Positions 52,507 through 62,321 are shown, numbered from the stretch's first letter. The stretch is DNA of 64,000 bases from Rhodococcus koreensis (GCF_900105905.1 NZ_FNSV01000005.1:2542001-2606000), one strand, 5' to 3'. The notes: generated from the letters alone by a model not told the origin. Translations and numbers: made by a program.

Positions 52507-53412
52507 TCACGCTCCTTGTCGTGCGGGGTCGCGCCGCTCGTGCAGCATGTCGCCGAGCAGTCCGAAGGCCGCGGCCGTGATGACGATCGCGATGCCCGGC
52601 ACGAGCGCAGCCCACCAGGCCGTCGACAGGTAGTCACGCGCGCCGGCGACGGCCGCGCCCCATTCCGCGCTGGGCGGCTGCGCACCGACACCGATGAACG
52701 ACAGACCCGCGAGCACCAGAACGGTATTGCCGATGTCGCCCGCCCATTTGACGGTCATGACGTCGAGCGAGTTCGGCAGCACGTGCCGTGTCATCAGGCG
52801 CCATCGACTGACCCCGAGCACCACCGCACCGTCCACGAACGGCGACGCCATCGTCTCGCGCATCACGCCGCGCAACAGTCGCGCCGTGTACGGCCAGCCG
52901 GTGGCGATCATCGCGATCAGTGCGCTGCTCAGGCTCGGACCGAGCGCGGCGGCGATACCCAGTGCCACGACGAGTCCGGGGAGAGCGAACCCGATGTCCG
53001 TCACTCGCATGAGGGTTTCGTCCACCCACCGTCCACCGACAGTGGCCATCGTGGCGAGTGCCGTTCCGATCAGCGAGTACGCGGCGACGACCAGAACGGC
53101 GGACAGCACCGACGACCGGGCGCCCGCGATCGTGCGCCACAGAACGTCTCGCCCCTGGTCGTCGGTCCCCAGCCAGTGTTCACTGCTCGGAGCGGCGAGG
53201 GCGTTCGCGATGTCCGACCGGTAGACGGATTCGGGTGCGACCCACGGACCGACGACGGCGAGCACCACGATCACGGCGACAGCACCGACGACCACGGTGT
53301 CGAGCAGTCCCCATCGCGATCGGCGTCGACGACCGCGAATCGAGGCGGATCGCCATCGGCCTGCCAGTGCGGCCACACCGGTGACGTTTGCTGCAATACT
53401 CATCGGACTCAC
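52507..53412 (-). CDS. ABC transporter permease (DppC-like)
   Basis: The protein of about 300 residues has six membrane segments, a DppC-type N-terminal region with YRSDIANALAAPSSEHWLGTDDQGRDVL, and the cytoplasmic EAA loop around VLGVSRWRLMTRHVLPNSLD. GTG at 53412 overlaps the stop of the other permease (GTGA) like other joints in the operon; ATG at 53403 is the alternative, three codons later. The periplasm-facing GTDDQGRD block is typical of nickel/peptide transporters. Confidence 0.88.
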   Translation of the reverse strand: MSPMSIAANVTGVAALAGRWRSASIRGRRRRSRWGLLDTVVVGAVAVIVVLAVVGPWVAPESVYRSDIANALAAPSSEHWLGTDDQGRDVLWRTIAGARSSVLSAVLVVAAYSLIGTALATMATVGGRWVDETLMRVTDIGFALPGLVVALGIAAALGPSLSSALIAMIATGWPYTARLLRGVMRETMASPFVDGAVVLGVSRWRLMTRHVLPNSLDVMTVKWAGDIGNTVLVLAGLSFIGVGAQPPSAEWGAAVAGARDYLSTAWWAALVPGIAIVITAAAFGLLGDMLHERRDPARQGA

Positions 53413-54470
53413 TGCACCTTTCCGGGTGTGCGCAGCCGGGGGTCGTGGGCCAGCTGGAGCACGTCCACGACGAAGTTCGCGACGACGACGATCACGCCGA
53501 CGACGGTGACGGTGCCGATGACTGCGGTGATGTCCTTGCGACTCACCGCATTGGAGAGGTAATCGCCGACCCCGGACAACCCGAACACGGACTCGACGAA
53601 GATCGCGGAACCGACAAGCATGCCGATCTCGATGCCGATGATGTTCAGAAGCGGCCCGGTCGCGTTGGGAAGCGCGTGCCGAGTCCACAACCGCAGGGAA
53701 GGAACACCTTTCGCTCGGGCAACGGTCATGTGATCGCGGCCCCGAACCCGGAGGAGATCGGCACGGAGAGCCCGGAACATCTGTGCGGCGACGGCGACGG
53801 CGAGCACGAACGCGGGCAGGATCAGATGCTGAAACGCATTGCTGAACGCGGCGAAGTCTCCGGCGAGGACGGCGTCGACGAGTGTCATCCCCGTTCGGTG
53901 CGGGACGTCGACGCCCACCGAGAGACGTCCCGAGATCGGCAGGATCTGCAGCCACGATCCCAGCACCCATTGCAACATCAGCGCGAGCCAGAAACCGGGA
54001 AGCCCGAATGCGACGATCGCACCGATGCGGCTGATCTTGTCGAATCCTCCACGTGATCGCGCCGCCGCGATCGTCGCCATCGGAACCGCGAAGCTTACCG
54101 CGAGCATCATTGCGAGAACGACCAATTCGAGCGTTCCGGGCAGTCGCGCGAGAACGTCGTCGAGCACCGGCTGGCGGGTCGAACTCGAGGTGCCCAGATC
54201 GCCGTGGAGCATCCGGCCCAGGTAGTCGAAATACTGCACGGCCGCCGGCTTGTCCAGACCCAGCTGACGACGCACCTCTTCCACCTGTTCCGGAGTGGCG
54301 CTCTCCCCCGCGGCCACCTGCGCTTCGTCCCCGGGAATCACCTTGGTCATGGCGAAGACGATGGTGGCCAGTCCGACCAGGGTGAGGAGCGCTGCGCCCA
54401 GTTTGCGGCCGAGAAACGCCGACGGCGCCGCGAGGCGATGTAGGGCGCGAGGCATGTCGAGTGTCGTCAT
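53409..54470 (-). CDS. ABC transporter permease (DppB-like)
   Basis: The 353-residue permease has the DppB layout: a first membrane segment (LLTLVGLATIVFAMTKVIPG), the long outer loop with RRQLGLDKPAAVQYFDYLGR and GDLGTSSSTRQPV, and five further segments with the EAA loop VARAKGVPSLRLWTRHALPN. ATG at 54470 has GGGAG 6 bases upstream, which I prefer to the GTG at 54485 that overlaps the binding-protein stop. Confidence 0.88.
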   Translation of the reverse strand: MTTLDMPRALHRLAAPSAFLGRKLGAALLTLVGLATIVFAMTKVIPGDEAQVAAGESATPEQVEEVRRQLGLDKPAAVQYFDYLGRMLHGDLGTSSSTRQPVLDDVLARLPGTLELVVLAMMLAVSFAVPMATIAAARSRGGFDKISRIGAIVAFGLPGFWLALMLQWVLGSWLQILPISGRLSVGVDVPHRTGMTLVDAVLAGDFAAFSNAFQHLILPAFVLAVAVAAQMFRALRADLLRVRGRDHMTVARAKGVPSLRLWTRHALPNATGPLLNIIGIEIGMLVGSAIFVESVFGLSGVGDYLSNAVSRKDITAVIGTVTVVGVIVVVANFVVDVLQLAHDPRLRTPGKVQ

Positions 54471-54481
54471 CGCGTACTCCC

Positions 54482-56053
54482 TCACGCCACGCGGATCGCG
54501 GGAACCCAGACTCCGCTGCCCACGACCGCCGGACCGACACCGGTCACCCTGTTGCTGTGAGCGGTGGTCTGCCCCAGGGTGTACATGTTGACGGCCACCG
54601 CGTCGTTGCGAATATCCTCCTGAGCCTGCTTGTATAGGTCACACCGCGCCCCGGCATCGGAGGTTTCGGCCGCGCGGCCGAGCAACGCGTCCACCGTGGG
54701 ATTGCTGTAGCCGGATTTGTTCGTTCCGACCTGGTCCGACTTGTACGTCTTGACCAGCATCACTCCGGGATCCGGGTACTGCGCGAAGTCGGTGGCGAGC
54801 ATCATCTGCGGAATCGAGTCGGGCGACTTCAGAGCCGACAGATAGTCCGCGTACGCGATGGGCTCGAGATCCAGCGTGACACCGATCTGCGCGAGGTTGG
54901 ACTGCAGCAGCGTCGCTTCGCGTTCCTGCTCCTTGAAGACGGGCTGGAATTTCATGGTGAGGGTCAGGTCGGACATCCCGGCATCGGACAGCAGCTTCTT
55001 CGCCTGTTCGAGATCCTGCCCGTAGGCGGGCATCTCCGGCCGGCACGAGAACTGTCCGGGCAGCGGGCCGGTGGCGATGCTGCCGTTGCCACCACGAATC
55101 GTCGCGAGGCCACCGGTGTAGTCGTACGCCATCTGGATGGCCTGTCGTACGGCCTTGTTCGCCGTCGGCCCGTTCATCACGTTGAAGAAGATGTTCGCCT
55201 GCAGGTTGACCGGCTGACTCTGCACCGTCACGCCGGAGAAGCCGTCCAGCGCCGCGGCGTCGGCGTTGGTGAGCCCGAACGAGACGTCGATGTTGCCGGC
55301 CTTCAGTTCCGCACTCTGCGTGGCGCTCTCGTCGATTCGTCGATAGACGAGTGAGACCGGACGCCCCTCGTCGCCCGCCCAGTAGTCGTCGAATCGTGTC
55401 AGCGTGTACGTGTCGGCACCGCCCGGGCCGGCCAGGAAGTAGGGCCCGGACCCGGCATCGTGGCCTGCGAGATAGGCCTGGCCCCGGTCGGTCCCCTCGT
55501 TGGCTTTCACGAGGGCAGAGTTGAGGATGTAGATCTTCGACAGAGCGCCCAGGAACAGCGAGTTCGGTTCCGTCAGTTCGATCGTCAGGCTCTGCGGGCC
55601 GGTGACCGTGGCGCCCCGGTATCCGGTCATCTGACCGGCAATGCCCTGTCCCAGCGCCGCCGTCCGATCGAGCGTGTAGCGGACGTCCTCGGCGGTGACG
55701 GGGGCACCGTCGTGGAAGGTCGCCGCGCGCAGGGTCATCTGGATCGATCGCGCATCCGGCGACGGGGCGAACTCGGACGCCAGCTGGCCGACGATCTCGT
55801 TGTCGGCGTCGTACGTGACCAGGGTGTCGTACAACGCCTGGTCGACGAAGTTCGTCTGAGCGTAATCGGCGCGGATGGGGTCGAGCGTGGAGATCTGATT
55901 CTGGTAGGCCAGGACGACGGGACGGTCGCCCGGTCCCCCACCTGCATCGGTCCTGGCCGCGCTGGTACATGCCACCAAGGAGGAGGTGACTGCCAGGCCG
56001 ATCAGCGCGTACCCGAAACCCTTGCGAGCAAGTATTTTTCGTTCAGTGGACAC
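54482..56053 (-). CDS. ABC transporter substrate-binding lipoprotein (family 5)
   Basis: This 523-residue lipoprotein is the extracytoplasmic receptor of the importer. GTG at 56053 has GGAAGG 6 bases upstream. The signal peptide ends in the lipobox LVAC, so Cys is lipid-anchored. The SBP family 5 body shows LDPIRADYAQTNFVDQALYDTLV, the YTLDRTAALG region, GSGPYFL and the late DFAQYPDPGVMLV. The family binds peptides, opines, nickel complexes and various organic molecules, so it does not by itself identify the substrate. It is the first gene of the operon, about 220 bases from the divergent regulator. Confidence 0.9.
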   Translation of the reverse strand: MSTERKILARKGFGYALIGLAVTSSLVACTSAARTDAGGGPGDRPVVLAYQNQISTLDPIRADYAQTNFVDQALYDTLVTYDADNEIVGQLASEFAPSPDARSIQMTLRAATFHDGAPVTAEDVRYTLDRTAALGQGIAGQMTGYRGATVTGPQSLTIELTEPNSLFLGALSKIYILNSALVKANEGTDRGQAYLAGHDAGSGPYFLAGPGGADTYTLTRFDDYWAGDEGRPVSLVYRRIDESATQSAELKAGNIDVSFGLTNADAAALDGFSGVTVQSQPVNLQANIFFNVMNGPTANKAVRQAIQMAYDYTGGLATIRGGNGSIATGPLPGQFSCRPEMPAYGQDLEQAKKLLSDAGMSDLTLTMKFQPVFKEQEREATLLQSNLAQIGVTLDLEPIAYADYLSALKSPDSIPQMMLATDFAQYPDPGVMLVKTYKSDQVGTNKSGYSNPTVDALLGRAAETSDAGARCDLYKQAQEDIRNDAVAVNMYTLGQTTAHSNRVTGVGPAVVGSGVWVPAIRVA

Positions 56054-56148
56054 GGGAATCCTTCCGAATGGAGAGGGTAGTTCCGAAGCTTTCGACGAAG
56101 TGGGCGGCGACCGAATTGCGCCACACTGCGCTGCCGGGCCGGATGTAT

Positions 56149-56162
56149 ATGGTCTACCAAGT
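56149..56162 (+). promoter_or_regulatory. Candidate GntR operator, site 1
   Basis: ATGGTCTACCAAGT contains the dyad TGGT-CT-ACCA, which fits the FadR-subfamily pattern TNGTNNNACNA loosely. It lies about 96 bases upstream of the binding-protein start, where the operon promoter should be. It matches site 2 in 12 of 14 positions. Confidence 0.6.
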
Positions 56163-56252
56163 GCGGAACCCGAGCGCCAAGCGTGGAGCGTTACATTCGG
56201 GTTAATCCATTTGACCAGCAGAGTTGCGAAACGCGTCCGGTGGTCGGGTTCA

Positions 56253-56266
56253 ACTTGGTATGCCAT
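56253..56266 (-). promoter_or_regulatory. Candidate GntR operator, site 2
   Basis: Read on the minus strand the site is ATGGCATACCAAGT, 12 of 14 identical to site 1. It overlaps the CATGAT -10 box (56264-56269) of the regulator gene, so binding would block the regulator's own promoter. Confidence 0.6.
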
Positions 56267-56275
56267 GATCGGTTC

Positions 56276-57010
56276 ATGACAGTGAACCTGAACGGCGAGA
56301 TCGGGGTCACGGAATCCACGACGTCGCCTCTGGGCACGGGCGTGGCCGGCGGACTGTCGGACGTGCCACTCCCGAAACAGATCTATTCGGTGATTCGTGA
56401 GCGCATCATCTCGGGCGCGTACCCACCCGGCAGTCGCCTGCGGGAGCGCGAATTGTCACAGGAGTTCGACGTCTCGAGGGTTCCGCTCCGCGAGGCGTTG
56501 CCGCAATTGGAATGGGACGGATTCATTCAGATCCTGCCGCGGCGGGGCGCGGTCGTGACTCAGCTGTCGTTACGCGACATCGAGGAACTGTTCGACGTGC
56601 GATTGGCCTTGGAACCGTACGCGGCACGATGCGCAGCCGAGAACGTCGCACGGGGCGCATCCATGGAGGCGCTGCTGTCGACGATGGCGCGCACGGAGGA
56701 ACTGATCGGAAACGACGAACCCCTCCTGATTCCGGCGGTCAACGCGCGTTTCCACATGGATGTCGTCGAACTGTCCGACAACAAGCTACTCGTGTCGGTG
56801 ATGAACTCGCTGATGGGCCGGGTCCACTGGTTGTTCCGGCTGACGTGGCATCACAATCCCGCAGTGTCCTGTGCAGCGCACCGGGAACTCGTCGAGGCAA
56901 TTCGCAGCGGAAACGGAAGACTGGCCGAGGCCAGTGCGTTCGCTCACATCGAGCACGGGCGCAAGCCGACGTTGGAACGCCTCGCGCCGTCCCTGCCCGC
57001 AACCCTGTAG
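56276..57010 (+). CDS. GntR-family regulator, FCD (FadR) subfamily
   Basis: The 244-residue repressor has an N-terminal winged helix (IYSVIRERIISGAYPPGSRLRERELSQEFDVSRVPLREAL) and a C-terminal all-helical FCD ligand domain with the metal-binding Asp/His positions in NARFHMDVVEL and the later EHG region. ATG at 56276 follows CATGAT after 6 bases and no ribosome site is seen, so the transcript looks leaderless. It is divergent from the 12-gene operon and two matching operator candidates lie between, so it almost certainly controls the operon and itself. The ligand is expected to be the substrate or an acid intermediate. Confidence 0.9.
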   Translation: MTVNLNGEIGVTESTTSPLGTGVAGGLSDVPLPKQIYSVIRERIISGAYPPGSRLRERELSQEFDVSRVPLREALPQLEWDGFIQILPRRGAVVTQLSLRDIEELFDVRLALEPYAARCAAENVARGASMEALLSTMARTEELIGNDEPLLIPAVNARFHMDVVELSDNKLLVSVMNSLMGRVHWLFRLTWHHNPAVSCAAHRELVEAIRSGNGRLAEASAFAHIEHGRKPTLERLAPSLPATL

Positions 57011-57028
57011 GTCGCCGCGCCACCTACA

Positions 57029-57085
57029 CGTTGCCCGATGTCACATCGGTTCGATCTGACGGAACCGGGGTGACATCGGGCAACG
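57029..57085. terminator. Bidirectional terminator between the GntR gene and purA
   Basis: CGTTGCCCGATGTCAC (57029-57044) pairs perfectly with its complement at 57070-57085. The loop forms a second hairpin, CGGTTC with GGAACCG. It separates convergent genes. Confidence 0.75.
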
Positions 57086-57111
57086 GAAAGCGAAACAACG
57101 AGACGAGCGGA

Positions 57112-58482
<1,371 letters not shown>

Positions 58483-58607
58483 CTAGCCGAGGGCACAGAG
58501 AACAGACCCCACAGTACGGCTGGGGAGGCCATCTCGGGCGTGCCTCTAGGATGATCCGAAAGGGAAGCTGCGGAAATCGCGGCGGGACATCCGGGCGAGG
58601 AGTGGCG

Positions 58608-59273
58608 TTGACCCCCGTAGTGCTCATTTGCGGCGACGTGCCGCTTCCCCTACCTCTGGGCTCCATTTCCACCTCGAGCGCACCTGCCGTCCCGGACAAG
58701 GACGACTTCGACGAGGTCTTCTCCAAACTTCAGGTCGTCGTGGATCCGCGACTGATCGTGGTGGGCAGCGACGCCGCCCTCGCGGCCACCCTGACCCGAC
58801 TGATGCGCACCGAACGCCTGCACATCGAGCTCGCGTACGTCGCGGAGCATCGTTCGGACGCGACGGAGGCCTACCACCTGTCCTCCGGCGCCCGTGGCGC
58901 CCGCACCGCGCTGAAGGGGACGGCCAAACCGGTCCCCCTGATCCGCGACGACGCGGGGATCGCGCTCGTCGGGTGCGCCACCGTCACGGGTCCGGACGGG
59001 GGGCCGCTCGTCGGCGAGGCCTACGTCGACGACACCCGGTTGTTCTCGGGGACGACGACGAGCATGACCGTCACTCCGACCCCACGATTGCCCGGTATGC
59101 GGGCGTCGGTCGAACCTCGCAGGCGCTGGCTGCCGCGCCGCTGGGTCGAGGGTCGCGCCGTGCAGTTGGGTTCGCCCGCCGCGGCCCTCACCCGCGACGG
59201 CGTGCCGAACCCTCGCGACGTCAAGCGTTCGACGTTCTACCGCCACGACCAAGAGTGGCTGCTGGTCCGATGA
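58608..59273 (+). CDS. Conserved actinobacterial protein (Rv0358-like)
   Basis: The protein of 221 residues is soluble and alpha/beta in pattern, beginning TPVVLICGDVPLPLPLG after the initiator. It contains LIVVGSDAALAATLTRLM and GSPAAALTRDGVPNPRDVKRSTFYRHDQEWLLV. Function is unknown; position between purA and the M50 gene matches Rv0358. AGGAG lies 5 bases before a TTG at 58608, which I take as the start; a GTG two codons earlier overlaps the ribosome site. The stop overlaps the next start (ATGA). Confidence 0.75.
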   Translation: MTPVVLICGDVPLPLPLGSISTSSAPAVPDKDDFDEVFSKLQVVVDPRLIVVGSDAALAATLTRLMRTERLHIELAYVAEHRSDATEAYHLSSGARGARTALKGTAKPVPLIRDDAGIALVGCATVTGPDGGPLVGEAYVDDTRLFSGTTTSMTVTPTPRLPGMRASVEPRRRWLPRRWVEGRAVQLGSPAAALTRDGVPNPRDVKRSTFYRHDQEWLLVR

Positions 59274-60043
59274 ACCTGCCCAGGGCGCGGACCACCGCTG
59301 TCCGTCCCAGTCCGGTCTTCCTGCTCGTCGTCGCGATCGCGGTCGCCGGCGGTGTCCTCGCCTGGCGCGCCGAGCGGGAATCGGCCCTCGGTCACGCCGG
59401 GGTGTTCCTCCTGGTGGTCGCAGGATGGGTGGTGACGCTCTGCCTGCACGAGTTCGCGCACGCGTACACGGCGTGGCGGCACGGCGACACCGACGTCGAG
59501 GTGCGCGGCTACCTCACGCTCAACCCGTTGAAATACAGCCACCCACTGCTGTCGATCGGCCTGCCGGTGCTGTTCATCGCGCTCGGCGGGATCGGCTTGC
59601 CCGGCGGTGCGGTGTACCTGCGCACCGGGCTGTTTCCACCGAAGGTGCAGGCACGGGTGTCACTCGCCGGACCCGCCGTGAATCTGGCGTCGGCGATCGT
59701 CCTCCTCGTGGTGATCCGCTGGTTCGGGCTCGGCGGCGACCACCTGGTGTTCTGGACGGGCCTGAGCTTTCTCGCATTCCTGCAGGTGATGGCGACCGTC
59801 CTCAACCTCCTGCCGGTCCCCGGACTCGACGGGTACGCCGCACTCGAGCCGTTCCTGCCGCCCCGCACACGCAGGTCCGTCGACCAGTTCAAACCGTACG
59901 GACTGCTGATCCTCGTGGCGCTGCTGTTCGTGCCGTCGATCAACGTGGTGTTCTTCGACGTCATCTACCGGCTGTTCGAACTGTCCGGGGTGCCGGAGAT
60001 CTACGCGCAGTACGGCAACTATCTGATGCGCTTCTGGCTCTGA
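59270..60043 (+). CDS. Site-2-protease-type M50 membrane metalloprotease (Rv0359-like)
   Basis: The 257-residue protein has about six membrane segments with the M50 catalytic motifs: HEFAHAY (HExxH) near residue 64 and NLLPVPGLDG, which holds the third zinc ligand Asp. It would cleave membrane-embedded peptides, but it lacks the PDZ domain of Rip1-type enzymes. The start overlaps the Rv0358-like stop by 4 bases, so the two products are made together. A palindrome follows the stop by one base. Confidence 0.85.
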   Translation: MNLPRARTTAVRPSPVFLLVVAIAVAGGVLAWRAERESALGHAGVFLLVVAGWVVTLCLHEFAHAYTAWRHGDTDVEVRGYLTLNPLKYSHPLLSIGLPVLFIALGGIGLPGGAVYLRTGLFPPKVQARVSLAGPAVNLASAIVLLVVIRWFGLGGDHLVFWTGLSFLAFLQVMATVLNLLPVPGLDGYAALEPFLPPRTRRSVDQFKPYGLLILVALLFVPSINVVFFDVIYRLFELSGVPEIYAQYGNYLMRFWL

Positions 60044-60089
60044 CCCGTGAGTACTTCTTAACCGCCGGCGGTTGAGAAGTACTCACGGG
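60044..60089. repeat. 46-bp palindrome, GTGAGTACTT family, copy 2
   Basis: Outer arms CCCGTGAGTACTTCTTAACC and their near-complement, with one T-G pair, centred at 60066.5. It lies between convergent M50 and HxlR genes. The HxlR stop codon (60083-60085) is inside its right arm. Confidence 0.85.
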
Positions 60090-60565
60090 CGGGGACGCAT
60101 GGGGGTCAGCCGCAGTTCCGCCAGTGGCACCTCCCGGCCCGGACTGCGGACCTCGACGCGGACGGGTTCGCCGGTGGCGTCGTCCCGCAGTCCGATCGGT
60201 GGTCCGTACTCGCCCTGAAGGTATTTGTCGCCCCACTGCATCAGCGCGAGCACGGCAGGCAGGAGGTCGTGGCCCTTCTCGGTGAGCACGTACTCGTAGC
60301 GGGTGCGCTGCCCGGGCTCTTTGTAGGGTTGCCGCTCGAACAGGCCCTCGGCGGTCAACTCGCGCAGCCGGGACGCCGCCACGGCCTCGGTGATCCCGAC
60401 CCGTTTCGCGAAGTCGTCGAATCGCGTGGTGCCGTAGTAGGCCTCGCGCAGGATCAGGACGGCCGACCGTGTGCCGATCACGTCCATCGCCTTGCCGATC
60501 GAGCAGTGCGTGGCCCGCCAGGTGTCGCGGTCTGCGAGAAAGCCGTCCAACCGTGCCGCGTCCAT
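60083..60565 (-). CDS. HxlR-family transcriptional regulator
   Basis: The 160-residue protein has the HxlR winged helix: CSIGKAMDVIGTRSAVLILREAYYGTTRFDDFAKRVGITEAVAASRLRELTAEGLFERQPY and the wing RTRYEYVLTEKGHDLLPAV. No metal or redox Cys pair of the DUF24 redox sensors is obvious, although one Cys lies near residue 21 (THCSIG), a position used by redox-sensing HxlR proteins. ATG at 60565 is preferred. An operator copy lies directly upstream (60580-60603) and two more lie in the promoter region at 62.3 kb, so it likely represses itself and the neighbouring genes. Confidence 0.87.
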   Translation of the reverse strand: MDAARLDGFLADRDTWRATHCSIGKAMDVIGTRSAVLILREAYYGTTRFDDFAKRVGITEAVAASRLRELTAEGLFERQPYKEPGQRTRYEYVLTEKGHDLLPAVLALMQWGDKYLQGEYGPPIGLRDDATGEPVRVEVRSPGREVPLAELRLTPMRPRP

Positions 60566-60579
60566 GCACTTCAGCGTAG

Positions 60580-60603
60580 CTGACTTTCGATTTCCATAGT
60601 CAG
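60580..60603. promoter_or_regulatory. HxlR operator candidate O1
   Basis: CTGACTTT-N8-ATAGTCAG lies 14 bases upstream of the hxlR start, between it and the DUF6510 gene. It shares the pattern with O2 and O3, with the right half-site identical in all three. Confidence 0.7.
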
Positions 60604-60606
60604 TGC

Positions 60607-60879
60607 TCACAACCGCCAGGACAGGTGCGACAGCCCGCTGGCGTCGAGTTCGAGCCCACGCGGCGTCGACACCAGCCGCAGCAGCACCTCCTGGCACCCC
60701 GGGCACCGCACGACGACACCGGGCGCTCGCGTATAGACGTGCACGGCCGCCATCGGTCCGTCGAGACCGCAGAACCGGCACTGCCCGGTCGCCGCGGTCA
60801 GGTCGTGAACGAAGATTTCCGCGAACGGCCCGCCGAGAACGTTCCCGTCCTCGAAGTCGTTGCCCTGCAACGTACTCAT
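60607..60879 (-). CDS. Zinc-ribbon protein (DUF6510-like)
   Basis: The 90-residue protein has two Cys pairs, CRFC and CPGC, about 30 residues apart, forming a likely zinc ribbon. The start ATG at 60879 has GGAGGAAGG 8 bases upstream. It follows the FAD oxidoreductase gene after 19 bases and is followed by the HxlR gene, so it is probably the third gene of a molybdopterin oxidoreductase, reductase, zinc-ribbon unit. It may help assemble or link the two redox partners; the role is not known. Confidence 0.75.
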   Translation of the reverse strand: MSTLQGNDFEDGNVLGGPFAEIFVHDLTAATGQCRFCGLDGPMAAVHVYTRAPGVVVRCPGCQEVLLRLVSTPRGLELDASGLSHLSWRL

Positions 60880-60898
60880 CGACAAATCCTTCCTCCGG

Positions 60899-61666
60899 TC
60901 ACGGCCCCGAGGGACCGAACCGCTCGGTCTTGATGTCGTCCGGCGAATGCCCGAGCGAGAGCAGCAGGCGAGCCGCCTCCTCGACGAATCCGGTGGGCCC
61001 GCACACGAAGCAGCGGGGCGCGAAGTCCGCCGGCCATCCCCATGCCGCGAGGTCGGCGGCAGTGATCCGACCCGCCGGGCGCCGCGGCGAGTCCTCGCGG
61101 GTGTGGAGGACGAACGTCTCGACTCCCCCGTCGCCGATCCCGGGCCGGTTCAGCTCGTCCGCGAACAATTCGTCGGCCCGCGTCCGGAGTGAGTACACGA
61201 GCCGGAACGGCGTGCGGTCGTGGCGGAACCGGCGCTCGCGAATCATCGACATCAGTGGGACCATGCCCGACCCACCCGCGACGAGAAGCACCGGCGCGCC
61301 GCCACCCTCGCGCGGCGACCACACGAACCAGCCACCGATCGGCCCCCGCACCTCGATCAGATTTCCGGCGTCGAACACGTCGGTCAGATAGGGAGACACC
61401 TCGCCGTCCGCCACCCGCTGGACGACCAGCTGGATTCGCCACCCGCCCACGGATCGCTCGACCGGCGCCGCCAGCGAGTAGCTCCGCTCGGTGGTGTACC
61501 CGTCGGGGCCGGTGAGGCGGAGATCGACGTGCTGTCCGGCGCGATGCCCCGGCCAGTCCGGGACCTCGAGGACCAGGGTCCGCGCACTCGCCGTCTCGGG
61601 CCACGAATCGACGAGTTCCGCTACTCGCCAGCTGAGCACGGCGCGGCCCATGAGTTCACTGGTCAC
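60899..61666 (-). CDS. FAD-dependent ferredoxin-reductase-type oxidoreductase
   Basis: The 255-residue protein has the FNR fold: FAD site RSYSLA near residue 81 with HRAGQHVDLRL before it, NAD(P) site VAGGSGMVPLMSMI, and CFVCGPTGFVEEA. There is no iron-sulfur domain, so it must pass electrons to a partner, most likely the molybdopterin protein encoded just upstream, whose gene it overlaps by 11 bases. Together they look like a soluble two-part oxidoreductase. Confidence 0.85.
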   Translation of the reverse strand: MTSELMGRAVLSWRVAELVDSWPETASARTLVLEVPDWPGHRAGQHVDLRLTGPDGYTTERSYSLAAPVERSVGGWRIQLVVQRVADGEVSPYLTDVFDAGNLIEVRGPIGGWFVWSPREGGGAPVLLVAGGSGMVPLMSMIRERRFRHDRTPFRLVYSLRTRADELFADELNRPGIGDGGVETFVLHTREDSPRRPAGRITAADLAAWGWPADFAPRCFVCGPTGFVEEAARLLLSLGHSPDDIKTERFGPSGP

Positions 61667-62255
61667 CCTGGTACCTCTGCTCCCGCCACGGGTCGCCGCG
61701 ATCGTGGTACCCGAGTTGTTCCCAGAAGCCCGGGACGTCCTGAGTGACGAGCTGGATCGACCGAACCCACTTGGCGGACTTCCAGAGGTAGAGATGCGGC
61801 ACGAGCAGTCGGGCCGGACCGCCGTGCACCGGCGCGAGCGGCGCGCCCTCGTAGGTGTGCACGATCCAGGCCTTGCCGCCCAGGACGTCCGAGACGGGAA
61901 GGTTCGTGGTGTAGCCGCCGTCGCATCCGACGAGGACGAATCCCGCGGACGTCTCGACGTCCGCGAACAGTGTGTCGACGGACACGCCCTTCCAGGAGGT
62001 TCCGAACTTCGACCATCGCGTGACGCAGTGAAGGTCGACCGTCGGCCGCTCCTGCGGCAGCTTCATGAATTCGGTCCACGACCACTCGCGGCTGCGGCCG
62101 GTCTCGTCGGCCACCGACAGCGTCCATGTGTCGGTCGGGACGCGGGGGGTCGGTCCGGCCGAGAGGACCGGAAAGTCTCCCACCTCGTACTGGCCGGGCG
62201 GGAGAGCATGCTCGCTGCGGGGTCTGCCGTGGAAGCCGGGGGTGAGAACAGCCAT
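61656..62255 (-). CDS. Sulfite-oxidase-fold molybdopterin oxidoreductase
   Basis: The 199-residue protein holds the molybdopterin domain of the sulfite oxidase/YedY family. The molybdenum-ligating Cys is in LHCVTRWSKFGTSWKGV, and GCDGGYTTNLP and the PARLLVPHLYLWKSAKWVRSIQL block are conserved. There is no Tat signal or dimerisation domain, so it is a minimal cytoplasmic form. Substrate unknown; S- or N-oxides are possible. The start ATG at 62255 has a TAGCGT box close upstream but no good ribosome site. It heads the unit and is divergent from the thiolase. Confidence 0.82.
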   Translation of the reverse strand: MAVLTPGFHGRPRSEHALPPGQYEVGDFPVLSAGPTPRVPTDTWTLSVADETGRSREWSWTEFMKLPQERPTVDLHCVTRWSKFGTSWKGVSVDTLFADVETSAGFVLVGCDGGYTTNLPVSDVLGGKAWIVHTYEGAPLAPVHGGPARLLVPHLYLWKSAKWVRSIQLVTQDVPGFWEQLGYHDRGDPWREQRYQGDQ

Positions 62256-62321
62256 GCCCCACGCTAGGACTGCGACGTGATCTTCGCAGCGCAAACCGAC
62301 GATCCGAGGCGTCTGTCACAC

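Noticed and set aside
53403..54540. Fusion of the two permeases into one long frame at 52507-54540
   Set aside because: The extended frame upstream of 53412 is antisense-like Arg-rich sequence inside the first permease gene; the real permease begins at 53412 or 53403.
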